The notes beneath the pieces were generated by a model that was not told the origin of the DNA, searched no databases, and was given only the letters and a program-made list of their open reading frames with translations. Shown piece by piece: positions 52,246 through 61,152 of a stretch of DNA of 64,000 nt. The stretch's first letter is position 1; each line of letters opens with the position of its first letter. Made by a program: the position numbers and the translations under genes. The stretch comes from Bradyrhizobium arachidis (lineage in GTDB: Bacteria; Pseudomonadota; Alphaproteobacteria; Rhizobiales; Xanthobacteraceae): NCBI RefSeq assembly GCF_015291705.1, contig NZ_CP030050.1, positions 8,928,001-8,992,000 of the forward strand. The letters are read 5' to 3'.

Positions 52246-53805
52246 ATGCGCTCGATTTACGCACGGCTCAATCGCCGTTACGGCAGGAAGTTCATCGGCT
52301 TCGACCGTCAGAAGCTGGTCAGTTCGACACTCGCGAACGCCATGGTCGTCACGGCGGCCACACCTCCCCGCGACATGCCACGCCCGGCGCGGGTGGCGCG
52401 ACGGCCGCGTGTCACGATCGTCGGAGCGGGACTCGGCGGCCTGATGGCCGGCTACACGCTCGCCCATTGCTGCGACGTGACGATTTTCGAGGCGCGCGAA
52501 CGCGTTGGCGGCCGCGTCTGGAGCAAGAACAAGGCGAGCGGCGTGGTCGAAGCGGGCGGTGAGCTGATCGGCTACAATCATCCGCTGTGGCTGGCCCTGG
52601 CGCGTCAGTTCCGGCTGGGCCTCTCGCTGTTCACGCTGGACTCGAATTTCGACGCGCTCGATCTCGACATGCCGATCTATCTCGACGGTCGAAAGATCTC
52701 GAATCCGTTCGCGCTCAAGACCCTGTTCGAGCAGATGGAGGTGGCCTTCGGGCGGATGGCAAAGCGCGCGCGGCACGTGCACAAGCATGCGCCCTGGCTC
52801 ACCTCCGATGCCGACGCGCTGGATCAGCAGTCCATGGCGGACTGGATTCGGGGCGAACCTTGTTCGCGTCTCGCCAAGCTCGCGATGAAGGAGCAGTTCA
52901 GCAACGACGCGGGTCAGCCCGTCGAGAGACAGAGCCTGCTCGCCAATTTCGCCGTGGTCCATGGCGGCGCGCTCAAGGGACACCCAGCCGCCTTTTTCAC
53001 CCAGACCGAGACGCTACGCTGCTCGGAGGGCAATCAAGCGCTGGCCGAGCACCTTGCCGAGGAAATCAGGAACGTCGGAGGAGTGGTCCATCTGTCCTCG
53101 CCTGTCGTCGCGATCGACATCGACAAGGAGGGCGTGACGATCACGCCGGAGGGGGCGGCCTTCCACCTCGCCGACTACGTCGTGCTTGCGATTCCGCCGA
53201 GCTTGTGGCCCGGCGGTCGCTTCGCGAAGATCGAGATCACGCCACAACTCACGTCCGACCATTACATCTCGATGGGAACGGCCGTGAAATACCTCAGTCC
53301 GGTCAAGCGCCGCTTCTGGATCGACCATGGGCTGGCACCGGCCGCGACTTCGAGCCGCTTCGGCGTCACCTGGGAAGGCACCGACAATCAGATCGCGCCG
53401 CGCGGGCGCGAGGTCGAGCTCAGCCTGTTCGCCGGCAGCAGACCGGCACAGCAAGCCCTTCGACAATGGGAGCGCGGCGGCAAGTCCGCCGTCGATGCAT
53501 TCTACGCCTCGCGGATCGGCCAGGTCTATCGCGGCTATGAGGACAATCTGTCCCAGCCCCCCGACTTCATTCCGTGGCCCGCCGATCCCTGGACCGGTGC
53601 CGGCTATTCCTGTCCCGCGCCCGGCGAAGTCACGCGCGCCGGACCGCTGCTCAACAGCGCATTTCACAAGCGCATGTATTTTGCGGGCGAGCACACCTGC
53701 TTTGCCTATTACGGCTACATGGAAGGCGCGCTTCAGTCCGGCCTGAAGGCAGGTTCGGCGATCCTGAGGACGATCGCGCGCTCGGGCAGGCGCAAATCCG
53801 CCTGA
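52246..53805 (+). CDS. FAD-dependent amine-oxidase-like protein
   Basis: 519 residues. The dinucleotide-binding VGAGLGGLMAGY (59-70), Glu82 and RVGGRVW (86-92) are diagnostic of the flavin monoamine-oxidase superfamily. The C-terminal FAD block is YFAGEHTCFAYYGYMEGALQ. There is a basic 55-residue N-terminal extension before the fold. Substrates of the family are amines, polyamines or carotenoid-like compounds. No twin-arginine signal is evident. It is followed by the zinc-ribbon gene on the other strand, with 5 bp between stops. Confidence 0.9.
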   Translation: MRSIYARLNRRYGRKFIGFDRQKLVSSTLANAMVVTAATPPRDMPRPARVARRPRVTIVGAGLGGLMAGYTLAHCCDVTIFEARERVGGRVWSKNKASGVVEAGGELIGYNHPLWLALARQFRLGLSLFTLDSNFDALDLDMPIYLDGRKISNPFALKTLFEQMEVAFGRMAKRARHVHKHAPWLTSDADALDQQSMADWIRGEPCSRLAKLAMKEQFSNDAGQPVERQSLLANFAVVHGGALKGHPAAFFTQTETLRCSEGNQALAEHLAEEIRNVGGVVHLSSPVVAIDIDKEGVTITPEGAAFHLADYVVLAIPPSLWPGGRFAKIEITPQLTSDHYISMGTAVKYLSPVKRRFWIDHGLAPAATSSRFGVTWEGTDNQIAPRGREVELSLFAGSRPAQQALRQWERGGKSAVDAFYASRIGQVYRGYEDNLSQPPDFIPWPADPWTGAGYSCPAPGEVTRAGPLLNSAFHKRMYFAGEHTCFAYYGYMEGALQSGLKAGSAILRTIARSGRRKSA

Positions 53806-53810
53806 AACCG

Positions 53811-54017
53811 TTACAGCGTCTCTTGCTTGTGCCCGCAATTCTTGCAGGCGAACTTAACGCGGCTCTGGCCTTTTTCCGCCTGGACCCGGTTCGGCGCGCC
53901 GCACTTGCCGCAGACGGCCTCGATGCGGGTCGTGCCCTGCTTGACGACGATGGTCTTCTTTTCCATCGATTCGCGGATCAGGCGCTCGGCCTCCTCACGC
54001 AGGGATTGTTTCGACAA
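53811..54017 (-). CDS. Small zinc-ribbon protein
   Basis: 68 residues. An N-terminal helix (SLREEAERLIRESMEKK) is followed by a four-cysteine ribbon: Cys36-x-x-Cys39 and Cys58-x-x-Cys61, with the tail GHKQETL. The length and spacing resemble small zinc ribbons that bind nucleic acid or other proteins, but no family name is certain. It stands between the amine-oxidase-like gene (convergent) and a REP-like repeat, apparently as a single gene. Confidence 0.85.
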   Translation of the reverse strand: MSKQSLREEAERLIRESMEKKTIVVKQGTTRIEAVCGKCGAPNRVQAEKGQSRVKFACKNCGHKQETL

Positions 54018-54107
54018 AGCTCATCTCCGCCTCTGGAAAGCGCGAGAGCCATATCGCACCTGCGTTGGAATCTCAATGCGTGATGAGGATCGCGGACCCA
54101 TCAACGT

Positions 54108-54187
54108 GTCATTCCGGGATGGTCCGGAGGACCAGACCCGGAATCTCGAGATTCCGGGTTCGATGCTTCGCATCGCCCCGGAATGAC
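54108..54187. repeat. GTCATTCCGGG repeat, copy C
   Basis: GTCATTCCGGG (54108-54118) and CCCGGAATGAC (54177-54187) are perfect 11-bp inverted ends. Inside are GGTCC-GGA-GGACC-like and CCCGGAATCT/AGATTCCGGG dyads. It lies in the tandem gap between the zinc-ribbon start and the Rieske stop. Confidence 0.82.
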
Positions 54188-54198
54188 GGTGTGTGACT

Positions 54199-54612
54199 TC
54201 AGACCTCGACAATCACATAACTGTCTTCGACATGCACCGGAAACGTCTCGGCGACATACGGGCCCTTCTGGAGTTCCTCGCCGCGCTCCACCGCGACCGG
54301 ATATGATCGGATCTTGACGCGTTTCGGGTCGAACCAGGACTGGCCGTTGCGCATGTCGAATTCCCAGCCGTGCCAGGGACAGCGCAGCATCTCGCCGACG
54401 CGCGAGCGCTCATAGACGCCCGGCTCCGGCGAGGTCAGCCGCGCCACGCAGGCCGCTTTCTCCAGCGGCGCGCCCTCGTGCGGGCAGCGGTTCAGCAGCG
54501 CGAAGAACTCGCCATTGACATGGAACACGACAATGTCACGCCCGGCGATATCGACGACCTTGTTGCCGCCGGGCGGGATCTCCGAGGTGGTGGCGACGAT
54601 GTGACGAGCCAT
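54199..54612 (-). CDS. Rieske [2Fe-2S] ferredoxin-like protein
   Basis: 137 residues. Rieske cluster ligands: Cys43 and His45 in NRCPHEGAPL, Cys78 and His81 in RCPWHGWEFD. No membrane segment, so it is a soluble electron carrier or an oxygenase-type ferredoxin. It is the last gene of an operon after two amidohydrolases, 15 bp from the upstream stop. No oxygenase catalytic subunit is adjacent, so its partner is unclear. Confidence 0.93.
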   Translation of the reverse strand: MARHIVATTSEIPPGGNKVVDIAGRDIVVFHVNGEFFALLNRCPHEGAPLEKAACVARLTSPEPGVYERSRVGEMLRCPWHGWEFDMRNGQSWFDPKRVKIRSYPVAVERGEELQKGPYVAETFPVHVEDSYVIVEV

Positions 54613-54627
54613 GTCCTCTCAAAACCT

Positions 54628-55740
54628 TCAGAACTTGTAGACCGCGCGGGCATTGCTGCTGAATATCTTCTTCCGCTCGGCCTCGGTCAGCGGCGTCTTG
54701 AAGGCGAAGCGCGGATCGTCGAAGTCCCAATGCGGATAGTCCGACGAGAACAGCAGACGGTCGATGCCGACCCATTCGATCAGCGCGCGCAGATGTCGCG
54801 CCTCGTCGGGCTCGTCGATCGGCTGGGTCGTGAACCAGAAATGCTCCCGGACATATTCCGACGGCTTGCGCCTGAGGTGCGGCACTTCGCTGCGGAAGCG
54901 CTCAAAGTGCTGGTCCATGCGCCACACCGCCGACGGGATCCAGCCGAAGCCGCCCTCGATGAAGACGATCTTCAGTTTTGGAAACCGCTCCGGCACGCCC
55001 TCGATGACGAGGCTCGCAAGCTGCGCCGCGATGGTGTGCGCGTTCGACTGGTGCTCCTCGACATAATAAGACGGCCAGCCGCCGCCGGTTGGCGCGTGGC
55101 CACCATAACCGCCGACATGGATGCCGAGCGGCAGGTCGAGCGCCTGCGCGCGCTCGTAGATCGGCCAGTAGCGGCGGCGGCCGAGCGGCTCGTTGGCGCG
55201 CGGCGAGACGTTGATCTGGATGTATTCGCCGATCTTCGCACAGCGCTCGATCTCGGCGATGGCAAGGTCCACGCCATCCTGCCCGACCAGGATCGAGGCC
55301 TTCAGACGCGGATCGCGATGTGACCAGAACGCCAGCTGCCAGTCATTGATGGCGCGCTGGATCGCGGCGCCGAACTCGAGGTTCTGCTGCGAGAAGATGA
55401 AGAGGTCGAGCACCTGCAAAATGCCGAACTCGACGTCGAGCGGATCGAGATGCTGCTTCTGCATAAAGGCGAGATCGGAGCCGGGCGGCCCGCCGGTCGG
55501 CGGCCAGGCGTCGCGCCGCGCGATCAACGGCGAGGACCGCGGATAGGGCGTGGTAAAGAGATACGGCGTACGCAGATGGCTGCCATATTCCCGCAAATGC
55601 TGCTGCCAGCGCTTCGGCAGGAACTCGTTGAGATCGTCCGTCGAGCGCAGGCTTGGATGCACATCGCAATCAACGATGCGCAGCCGCGTCGCGGTGGGCT
55701 TTTCGTCGTCACGCAGCGGACGGTCGATGACCTCACTCAT
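54628..55740 (-). CDS. Amidohydrolase-2 family metal-dependent hydrolase
   Basis: 370 residues from the ATG at 55740, which has a perfect AGGAGG ribosome site. TIM-barrel amidohydrolase (ACMSD-like) features: IVDCDVHPS near residue 33, where the first His of the usual HxH is Asp; IHVGGYGGHAPTGGGWPS; FPKLKIVFIEGGFGWIPS; and FSSDYPHWDFDDP with the late metal Asp. Members decarboxylate or hydrolyse aromatic or related acids. It is the middle gene of an operon with a paralogue 14 bp upstream and a Rieske protein 15 bp downstream. Confidence 0.9.
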   Translation of the reverse strand: MSEVIDRPLRDDEKPTATRLRIVDCDVHPSLRSTDDLNEFLPKRWQQHLREYGSHLRTPYLFTTPYPRSSPLIARRDAWPPTGGPPGSDLAFMQKQHLDPLDVEFGILQVLDLFIFSQQNLEFGAAIQRAINDWQLAFWSHRDPRLKASILVGQDGVDLAIAEIERCAKIGEYIQINVSPRANEPLGRRRYWPIYERAQALDLPLGIHVGGYGGHAPTGGGWPSYYVEEHQSNAHTIAAQLASLVIEGVPERFPKLKIVFIEGGFGWIPSAVWRMDQHFERFRSEVPHLRRKPSEYVREHFWFTTQPIDEPDEARHLRALIEWVGIDRLLFSSDYPHWDFDDPRFAFKTPLTEAERKKIFSSNARAVYKF

Positions 55741-55754
55741 GCGATCCTCCTGAA

Positions 55755-56819
55755 TTAGTTGGCGAGTGACAGCCGCGGAAACGTCTCCAGCGGATTGTCG
55801 ACACACATCTTTGCGATGATGCTCTTCGGCAGATTCGGCGGGATCGGATCGTCGCCGTCGAACTGCCAGTGCGGATAGTCGGACGCGAACAGGAACATCT
55901 TCTCGGAGCCGATCTGGTCGATGATCTCCTCGACACTTCTGGCGTCGCCGGGCGCATCGAACGGCTGCATGGTGACGCGAAAATTCTCGCGGATGATCGC
56001 GGCCGGCTCGCGCTCGACCCACGGCACCTCGACACGCACGCCGCGCCAGGTCTTGTTGGCGCGCCACATGAAGGCCGGTAACCAGCTCACGCCCGATTCC
56101 ATCAGCACGACCTTGAGGTTCGGGAACTTGCCGAACACGCCCTCATAGATCAGGCTCAGGATCTGGGCCTGAAACGCCTGTGCCTCGACGAAGTAATATT
56201 CGTAGCGGTGCGACGGCCAGCCGGCCGAGCTCGGCGCCTGCCGGTATTGCGTGCCGGCATGGATCGCGAGCGGCAGCTTGTACTTCTCGGCGAGCTGGTA
56301 GACCGGCCAGAAATGCCGCCGTCCCAGCAGCGTCTCGCCCTGCGCCAGCACCAGGATGGAGACGAAACGGTTGTCGCCGGCGCGGCGCTCGATCTCCTCG
56401 ATGGCGAGATCCGGCGCTTGCATCGGCACCACGATGGAAGCGCGCAGGCGCGGGTCGCGCGACAGCCATTCGGCGGCGATCCAGTCGTTGATCGCCTTGC
56501 AGAAGTCGGCCGCCATATAGGCGTCGAACACGGCCTGCGCACCGTAGAGCACGTTGAGGATGGCGTGGCTGGCACCGAGCTGCTCGAACGCGCCCTTCTG
56601 CACCATCGCGAGATCGGAGCCGGGCTTGGCGCCATTGGCCGGCCGCCAGTCGGCGCGGCCCGAAAACGGCATGCTCGGCGGATAGGAGGTAAGATCGAGC
56701 CCGTCGATGGCGCGGCTCACCACCTGCTCTTTCCAGTGATCGCTGAGATAGGGAAGCAGCGTCGTGCGTGTGCCACCAACCGCCGGGTGGATGTCGCAGT
56801 CGATCCGCGTCGCCGCCAT
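55755..56819 (-). CDS. Amidohydrolase-2 family metal-dependent hydrolase, paralogue
   Basis: 354 residues from the ATG at 56819, preceded by GAGGAAG; the open frame extends further, but without family character. It is similar in layout to the 54628 gene: IDCDIHPAVGG at the N-terminus, AIHAGTQYRQAPSSAGWPSH, FPNLKVVLMESGVSWLPAFMW, and LFASDYPHWQFDGDDP. The pair may form a heteromer or act on sequential substrates. First gene of the amidohydrolase-amidohydrolase-Rieske operon. It begins 151 bp after the E1-like operon's last stop, so read-through from that operon is possible. Confidence 0.9.
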   Translation of the reverse strand: MAATRIDCDIHPAVGGTRTTLLPYLSDHWKEQVVSRAIDGLDLTSYPPSMPFSGRADWRPANGAKPGSDLAMVQKGAFEQLGASHAILNVLYGAQAVFDAYMAADFCKAINDWIAAEWLSRDPRLRASIVVPMQAPDLAIEEIERRAGDNRFVSILVLAQGETLLGRRHFWPVYQLAEKYKLPLAIHAGTQYRQAPSSAGWPSHRYEYYFVEAQAFQAQILSLIYEGVFGKFPNLKVVLMESGVSWLPAFMWRANKTWRGVRVEVPWVEREPAAIIRENFRVTMQPFDAPGDARSVEEIIDQIGSEKMFLFASDYPHWQFDGDDPIPPNLPKSIIAKMCVDNPLETFPRLSLAN

Positions 56820-56970
56820 GGAGCTTCCTCGCGCAGGTCTTATTGGCGGCGTTCTTTGTGCGCCGCATGCGCAGAGTGCCCCTGCCCGCTTCGGCGCGCA
56901 AGAGCGCACGCCCGCGTGATCCGTCATGGCTCGGTTGCATCTCGCAGGCGCGATATGAGGCGCGACGGCG

Positions 56971-57966
56971 CTAGACGATCAGTTGATCGACCGGCAACCG
57001 GAAATGTCGCGGCGATGTCGATGCCGAGGGACGGCCGACGCGGAACACATTGACGAGACGCACTTCGTCACTGAGCCGCGCCATCGCGCGCAGCCTGTCA
57101 TTGAAGGCGGGATGATCGGCCAGCGACGACATCGGACAGGCTTTGAGGCCCGCGCGATCGATCTCCAGCCATGCCCGATAGAAATGGCGGCCGCTCAGAA
57201 GCGGATCCTCGCCACGCGGGCGGCAGAACAGGATCATGGCCGCCGCCGATTGCGTCTTGGCATGGTCGGACAGCAGGGGCGCCGCGAGACCGAGCCTGTC
57301 GAGCAGCGGGAACAGCGGACCCAGCACGAGGCGGGCGCCGACCGCCTCGATCGCGTTCATCGCAAGCGCCTCGCGATTGAGGCCGCTTTGCAGATAGAGG
57401 GGATCATTCGGCGACAGCCGCATCCATGTCAGCAACTCGCGCCGGAAATCAGCCGCACGAATGAAGGACAGTTCGGCCTCGTCCGCCCAGGCCGCGATGT
57501 CCGCGACCTGTTTGCGGTCGCGGATGCAAACGAGATCGTCGCGTGAGGCCGTGAGCTCTGCGAGCGATGCCTCGTCCTGGGACGATGCGGCGAAAGTGCT
57601 GCGCCAAGACATCCGCCGTGGCGCGTTGTCCACCAGCGGATCGGAGGTAGCACCGCTGCCGATCGTTAGCCTGCACACCACCGCATGGGGTGAGGTGGAT
57701 TTCTGATCATCAATCGCAACGTCGGCAATCGACAGTCCACGCCGATTGAGCGCGAGGCTCATCCCCTCCAGCGCCGCGCCGTGCGAAACGCGCACATCGT
57801 GGCCGGTGGGATCGGCGACGGGTGCCCGCACCGTGGTGTCGTCGACCAGCGCCAGCCGGCCGTCGGCGAGCATCTGCCAGCGCGTCGGCTGAATGTTGTG
57901 AACGCTCGGCGCCAGCCGCGCCTCCGCGACGAGCTCGCGCAACAGATCCGGCGTCAGGAGGCTCAT
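56971..57966 (-). CDS. Acg/nitroreductase-fold protein, last gene of the E1-like operon
   Basis: 331 residues. N-terminal ARLAPSVHNIQPTRWQML (17-33) is the flavin-site signature of the Acg-like nitroreductase-fold group. GAALEGMSLALNRRGL and the C-terminal FRVGRPSASTSPRH fit the same family. Acg relatives bind FMN, and some are thought to store it. The start ATG overlaps the upstream stop as ATGA (57963-57966). In Mycobacterium tuberculosis Rv1355c, a ThiF domain is fused to a similar nitroreductase domain, and here both occur as separate genes in one operon. Substrate unknown. Confidence 0.82.
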   Translation of the reverse strand: MSLLTPDLLRELVAEARLAPSVHNIQPTRWQMLADGRLALVDDTTVRAPVADPTGHDVRVSHGAALEGMSLALNRRGLSIADVAIDDQKSTSPHAVVCRLTIGSGATSDPLVDNAPRRMSWRSTFAASSQDEASLAELTASRDDLVCIRDRKQVADIAAWADEAELSFIRAADFRRELLTWMRLSPNDPLYLQSGLNREALAMNAIEAVGARLVLGPLFPLLDRLGLAAPLLSDHAKTQSAAAMILFCRPRGEDPLLSGRHFYRAWLEIDRAGLKACPMSSLADHPAFNDRLRAMARLSDEVRLVNVFRVGRPSASTSPRHFRLPVDQLIV

Positions 57967-59084
57967 GACGCCGCCAACGGCTTGGTGTACAGATGCAGCC
58001 GGTGCAGCGGCCTGGCGCCGACCTTCTCGGCCTGATGCAACGAGGCGCCGTTGACGTCGGCGATCCAGGTTCCGCCGAGCGTGCGGTAGCCGGCCTCGCG
58101 CAGCGCCAGCGCGGTGCGATAGAGCATCGCGCCGTTGAGCCCGCGATTATGCAAATCGCGGCAGACCGACTGGTAGATCAGGACGGCGCGGGTGTTGCTG
58201 AAGCGGTGCTTCAGGAAACGAAACGGCGCCGACAGTCCGATCCGGCCCCCGACCGACTTCACCAGCGGATTGAGATCGGGGATCGCGATGATGGCGCCGG
58301 CCGGGCGGCCGCGGTGATAGACCACGGTCGAGATCCGTTTGTCGATGACCCACATCATATCGCCGGCCTGGAACAGATATTCGGCGGCTGTCGGCGGCAC
58401 GAACATGGGGTTCTCGGCAAAGCCGTCATTGAGGATCAGGCGGGCGTCCTCGAGGCGCACCTTGAACGCGGAGCGTTTGATCGGCTGCCAGACGAAATCG
58501 GTGTCAGCGAGCACCGCGCGCTGCTTGTCGCCGAGCAGCTGCTCCGGCTGGCCCTGGTCCAGCGCGATCTCGAACGTCGTCATCGGGAAGACCGCCTTGT
58601 AGCCGGCGCGCGCGAGATGACGGGCGATGTGCGGCGCGCTCCACATCATGTCGGTGAAGGGCGCCTTGTCGAATCCATCTGTCATCACGCCGATCTGTTG
58701 CATCGCCGTGAGATTGAAATTGCCTGATATCGCCGTCATGCCGCGCTCGGTGAGCCAGCGTTCCGCCGCATGCAGCAGCGCATCCGCGACCTCGCCATCG
58801 TCGACGCAGTCGAAGAACCCGAACGCGCCGTCGCGCGTGCCATGCTTGCGATTGGAGGCGTCGTGGATCGAAGCAGCGATCCGCCCCATTGGCCTCCCGT
58901 CGCGATGCGCGGAGAACAGCGCGTAGCGGCCATGTCCCTCGGTGATGAAGGGATTCTTGGCGCGATCGAACATCCGGTCGAAATCGCTCCACAGCGGCGG
59001 CACGTAGGGACTGTCCGCGCCATAGGCATTCAGCGCAGCATCGAATGCGGCCCTGCGGTCGCCCTCGCGAATCTCCAGCGTCAT
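57963..59084 (-). CDS. YghO-like GNAT-family protein
   Basis: 373 residues. It matches the YghO-type acyltransferase layout: AYGADSPYVPPLWSDFDRMF, KNPFITEGHGRYALFSAHRD, GRPMGRIAASIHDASNRKHG, AFGFFDCVDD and AERWLTERGM, then a second half with AIIAIPDLNPLVKSVGG and YRTALALREAGYRTLGGTWI. Double-GNAT proteins of this kind may transfer acyl or aminoacyl groups; no reaction is established for this branch. Start and stop overlap both neighbours by the four bases ATGA, implying coupled translation. Confidence 0.85.
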   Translation of the reverse strand: MTLEIREGDRRAAFDAALNAYGADSPYVPPLWSDFDRMFDRAKNPFITEGHGRYALFSAHRDGRPMGRIAASIHDASNRKHGTRDGAFGFFDCVDDGEVADALLHAAERWLTERGMTAISGNFNLTAMQQIGVMTDGFDKAPFTDMMWSAPHIARHLARAGYKAVFPMTTFEIALDQGQPEQLLGDKQRAVLADTDFVWQPIKRSAFKVRLEDARLILNDGFAENPMFVPPTAAEYLFQAGDMMWVIDKRISTVVYHRGRPAGAIIAIPDLNPLVKSVGGRIGLSAPFRFLKHRFSNTRAVLIYQSVCRDLHNRGLNGAMLYRTALALREAGYRTLGGTWIADVNGASLHQAEKVGARPLHRLHLYTKPLAAS

Positions 59085-60280
59085 GCGGCCTCTGGTGTGA
59101 GGGTGAGCAGCCGCTGCACCAGGGTGAGCGCCGTTTCGGTGGCGGGATCGGCCGAGGTAACGGGCACCGCCAGCGCGATCAGCTCGATCGGATCCTGCCC
59201 CAGCGCAATCACATGGGTGGCGCTGTGCGCCGTCATCAGCGACGTCATGCGCTCGACCGCAGGATGGGTGAGCGCCAGTCCCCACGGCGCCTCGGAACGG
59301 CGCAGCACGCGCGACGTCACCAGGAGCTCATGGAGCAGCGGCGGATCGTAAGGGGCGAGGTCGACGGCGCGAAAGCGCCGCGCGCTCTCGAAGATCGGAT
59401 GGCGCGCGAGCTCGGCAATCAGCTCGGCGCGCGTCTGCGCGGGGGATCCGGCCATGGAGTTAAGCAGGCCCGGCTCCTGCGATTCGAACAGGGCTCGAAG
59501 CGCGTCGGTCATCATGCCGATGGTGAGCACGCCGGCCACTGCGACCGCGCAGAACCGGATCACCTGCGCCGCATCGACGTCCCCTGCCATGAAGGCGGCG
59601 GCAATGCCGAGCAGGGCCGAGCTCGCTAGCCGCACCGTCATCAGCGTCAGCCCGTGCCGCCGCGTCTCCGCGCCGCCGCCAGCGATCAGCATGACCGTGA
59701 CCGTGAGCAGCGCGCCAAGTGCGCCGAGCCGAACCGGAATGTCCGGCCACAGCGTGCGGAAATCGGTGAGGATGAAGGGCAGCACCAGCAGCGCGCCGAC
59801 GGCGAGCCGCCCGATGCTGCGGTTTTCGGAACCCATCAGCTCTGTCCGGTCGCGCCGCGCCAGCAGCAGGCCGCAGGTCACGAAGCCCACGAGCTGCAAC
59901 AGCGCCAGCGCAATCGCGTAGGGTTTTGCGAACTGCTCGAGGCCGAGCGCGCCGCCGAGCCCCAGCACCACGGCGCCGGCGAGCGCGGCGATCTTCACCG
60001 CGCGCGGCGCATGCCGCCGCAAGATGCCTTCGGTCACGATCAGCGCGCCGAGCGGGATCAGCGCGGCCGGCAGCACCGACAGGCGATCGAGCAAGACGCT
60101 GCCGGTCCACCACGCTGCACCGCGGATCAGGAACAGCGAGGCAATCACGCCGAGTGCGACCAGCAGCCGGTGCGTCAGCGGGCTGCGGGGATCGCGCCGG
60201 TAGAACGTCATCATGGCCACGGCAAGGCCGATGGCGCCGCACAGATTGACGATGGAATCGGCGATCGCCCCCGCGCTCAT
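59081..60280 (-). CDS. Polytopic membrane protein of the E1-like operon
   Basis: 399 residues; the start at 60280 was chosen because it overlaps the ThiF-like stop as ATGA. About nine hydrophobic helices occupy residues 1-265, for example IVNLCGAIGLAVAMMTFY, LLVALGVIASLFLIRGAAWW, AAALIPLGALIVTEG-like and LLTVTVMLIAGGG. They are followed by a cytosolic ~130-residue C-terminus (from about ESQEPGLLNSMAG). No transporter or receptor family was recognised. It could anchor the pathway, export its product, or sense a signal; none of these can be chosen from sequence. Confidence 0.8.
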   Translation of the reverse strand: MSAGAIADSIVNLCGAIGLAVAMMTFYRRDPRSPLTHRLLVALGVIASLFLIRGAAWWTGSVLLDRLSVLPAALIPLGALIVTEGILRRHAPRAVKIAALAGAVVLGLGGALGLEQFAKPYAIALALLQLVGFVTCGLLLARRDRTELMGSENRSIGRLAVGALLVLPFILTDFRTLWPDIPVRLGALGALLTVTVMLIAGGGAETRRHGLTLMTVRLASSALLGIAAAFMAGDVDAAQVIRFCAVAVAGVLTIGMMTDALRALFESQEPGLLNSMAGSPAQTRAELIAELARHPIFESARRFRAVDLAPYDPPLLHELLVTSRVLRRSEAPWGLALTHPAVERMTSLMTAHSATHVIALGQDPIELIALAVPVTSADPATETALTLVQRLLTLTPEAA

Positions 60281-61152
60281 TTGCCACCCGCAAGTTCGGC
60301 GATGGCGCGGCGGACCAGCGGGCGCATCAGCGCGGCCACGATGGCATTGCGCGGCTTCTCGATCGCGGGCCGGTGCGGATTGAGGAACCAGCCGCGGCAA
60401 TCGGTGCCCGACTTGCGGCCAATGATGAGCGCGATGGCCTCATAGGCCATCAGCATGCCGGTCGAGATCACCATGGGCGCGAACGACATCCGGCTGCGCC
60501 GCCCGGCGGCGACCTCGCCCGCGATCTCGAGATCGACATAGTTGCGCGAGGACGAATGCAGCATCACGTGCTCGATCTCGGCGAGCATCGCCGCGCGCCG
60601 ATCGGCCTCGCTGATCTCGCGCCAGTCCTTGTTCCGCGTCGGATAATTCAGACGCTCTTCGGGCCTCGGATCATCCGGGCGCACCACGATGACCGACGGC
60701 AGCGGCGACATGTAGGCGTCGATCACGGTGGCCGCCGCATCCCGCGCCGTTCGATAGAGGTGCACGCCGGCCGCGATGTCGTCCATGCCGTTGACGATCA
60801 CGGGACAACGCTCGGCGATGCCGGAGAGCTCGCTGGTCCAGCTTTCGCCGAGCACGTCGATCTCGATGGTCGGATTGATGCGCCTCGCCGCCTCCGCGGC
60901 GACGTCGGCCTTCTCGCGGCCGACCTCGTCGGCGAAGGCAAACACCTGGCGGTTCAGGTTCGAGACCTCGAACCGGTCGATGTCGGCGATCACGAACTTG
61001 CCGACGCCGGCGCGTGCGAGCGCCATGAATGCCGCGCCGCCCATGCCGCCGACGCCACAGACGAACACGCGCGCCTGCCGCAGCAATTGCTGCTCGCGCT
61101 CATCGATGAAGCCGAGATTGCGGCCGGTGAAGGAATAATAGTCGAAATTCAT
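60277..61152 (-). CDS. ThiF/MoeB/E1-like adenylyltransferase
   Basis: 291 residues. E1-type adenylation motifs are intact: VFVCGVGGMGGAAF with the nucleotide loop (33-39), VIADIDRFEVSNLNRQVFAF with Asp57, Asp59, Asn65, Arg68 and Gln69, Lys81, and NGMDD (121-125). The zinc-binding CxxC pairs of MoeB are absent. Only a few cysteines (32, 116 and one near 257) could form a thioester. Enzymes of this superfamily activate carboxyl ends of ubiquitin-like or small peptide substrates with ATP. No ThiS/MoaD-like carrier gene is nearby. It overlaps both neighbours by ATGA. Confidence 0.92.
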   Translation of the reverse strand: MNFDYYSFTGRNLGFIDEREQQLLRQARVFVCGVGGMGGAAFMALARAGVGKFVIADIDRFEVSNLNRQVFAFADEVGREKADVAAEAARRINPTIEIDVLGESWTSELSGIAERCPVIVNGMDDIAAGVHLYRTARDAAATVIDAYMSPLPSVIVVRPDDPRPEERLNYPTRNKDWREISEADRRAAMLAEIEHVMLHSSSRNYVDLEIAGEVAAGRRSRMSFAPMVISTGMLMAYEAIALIIGRKSGTDCRGWFLNPHRPAIEKPRNAIVAALMRPLVRRAIAELAGGK

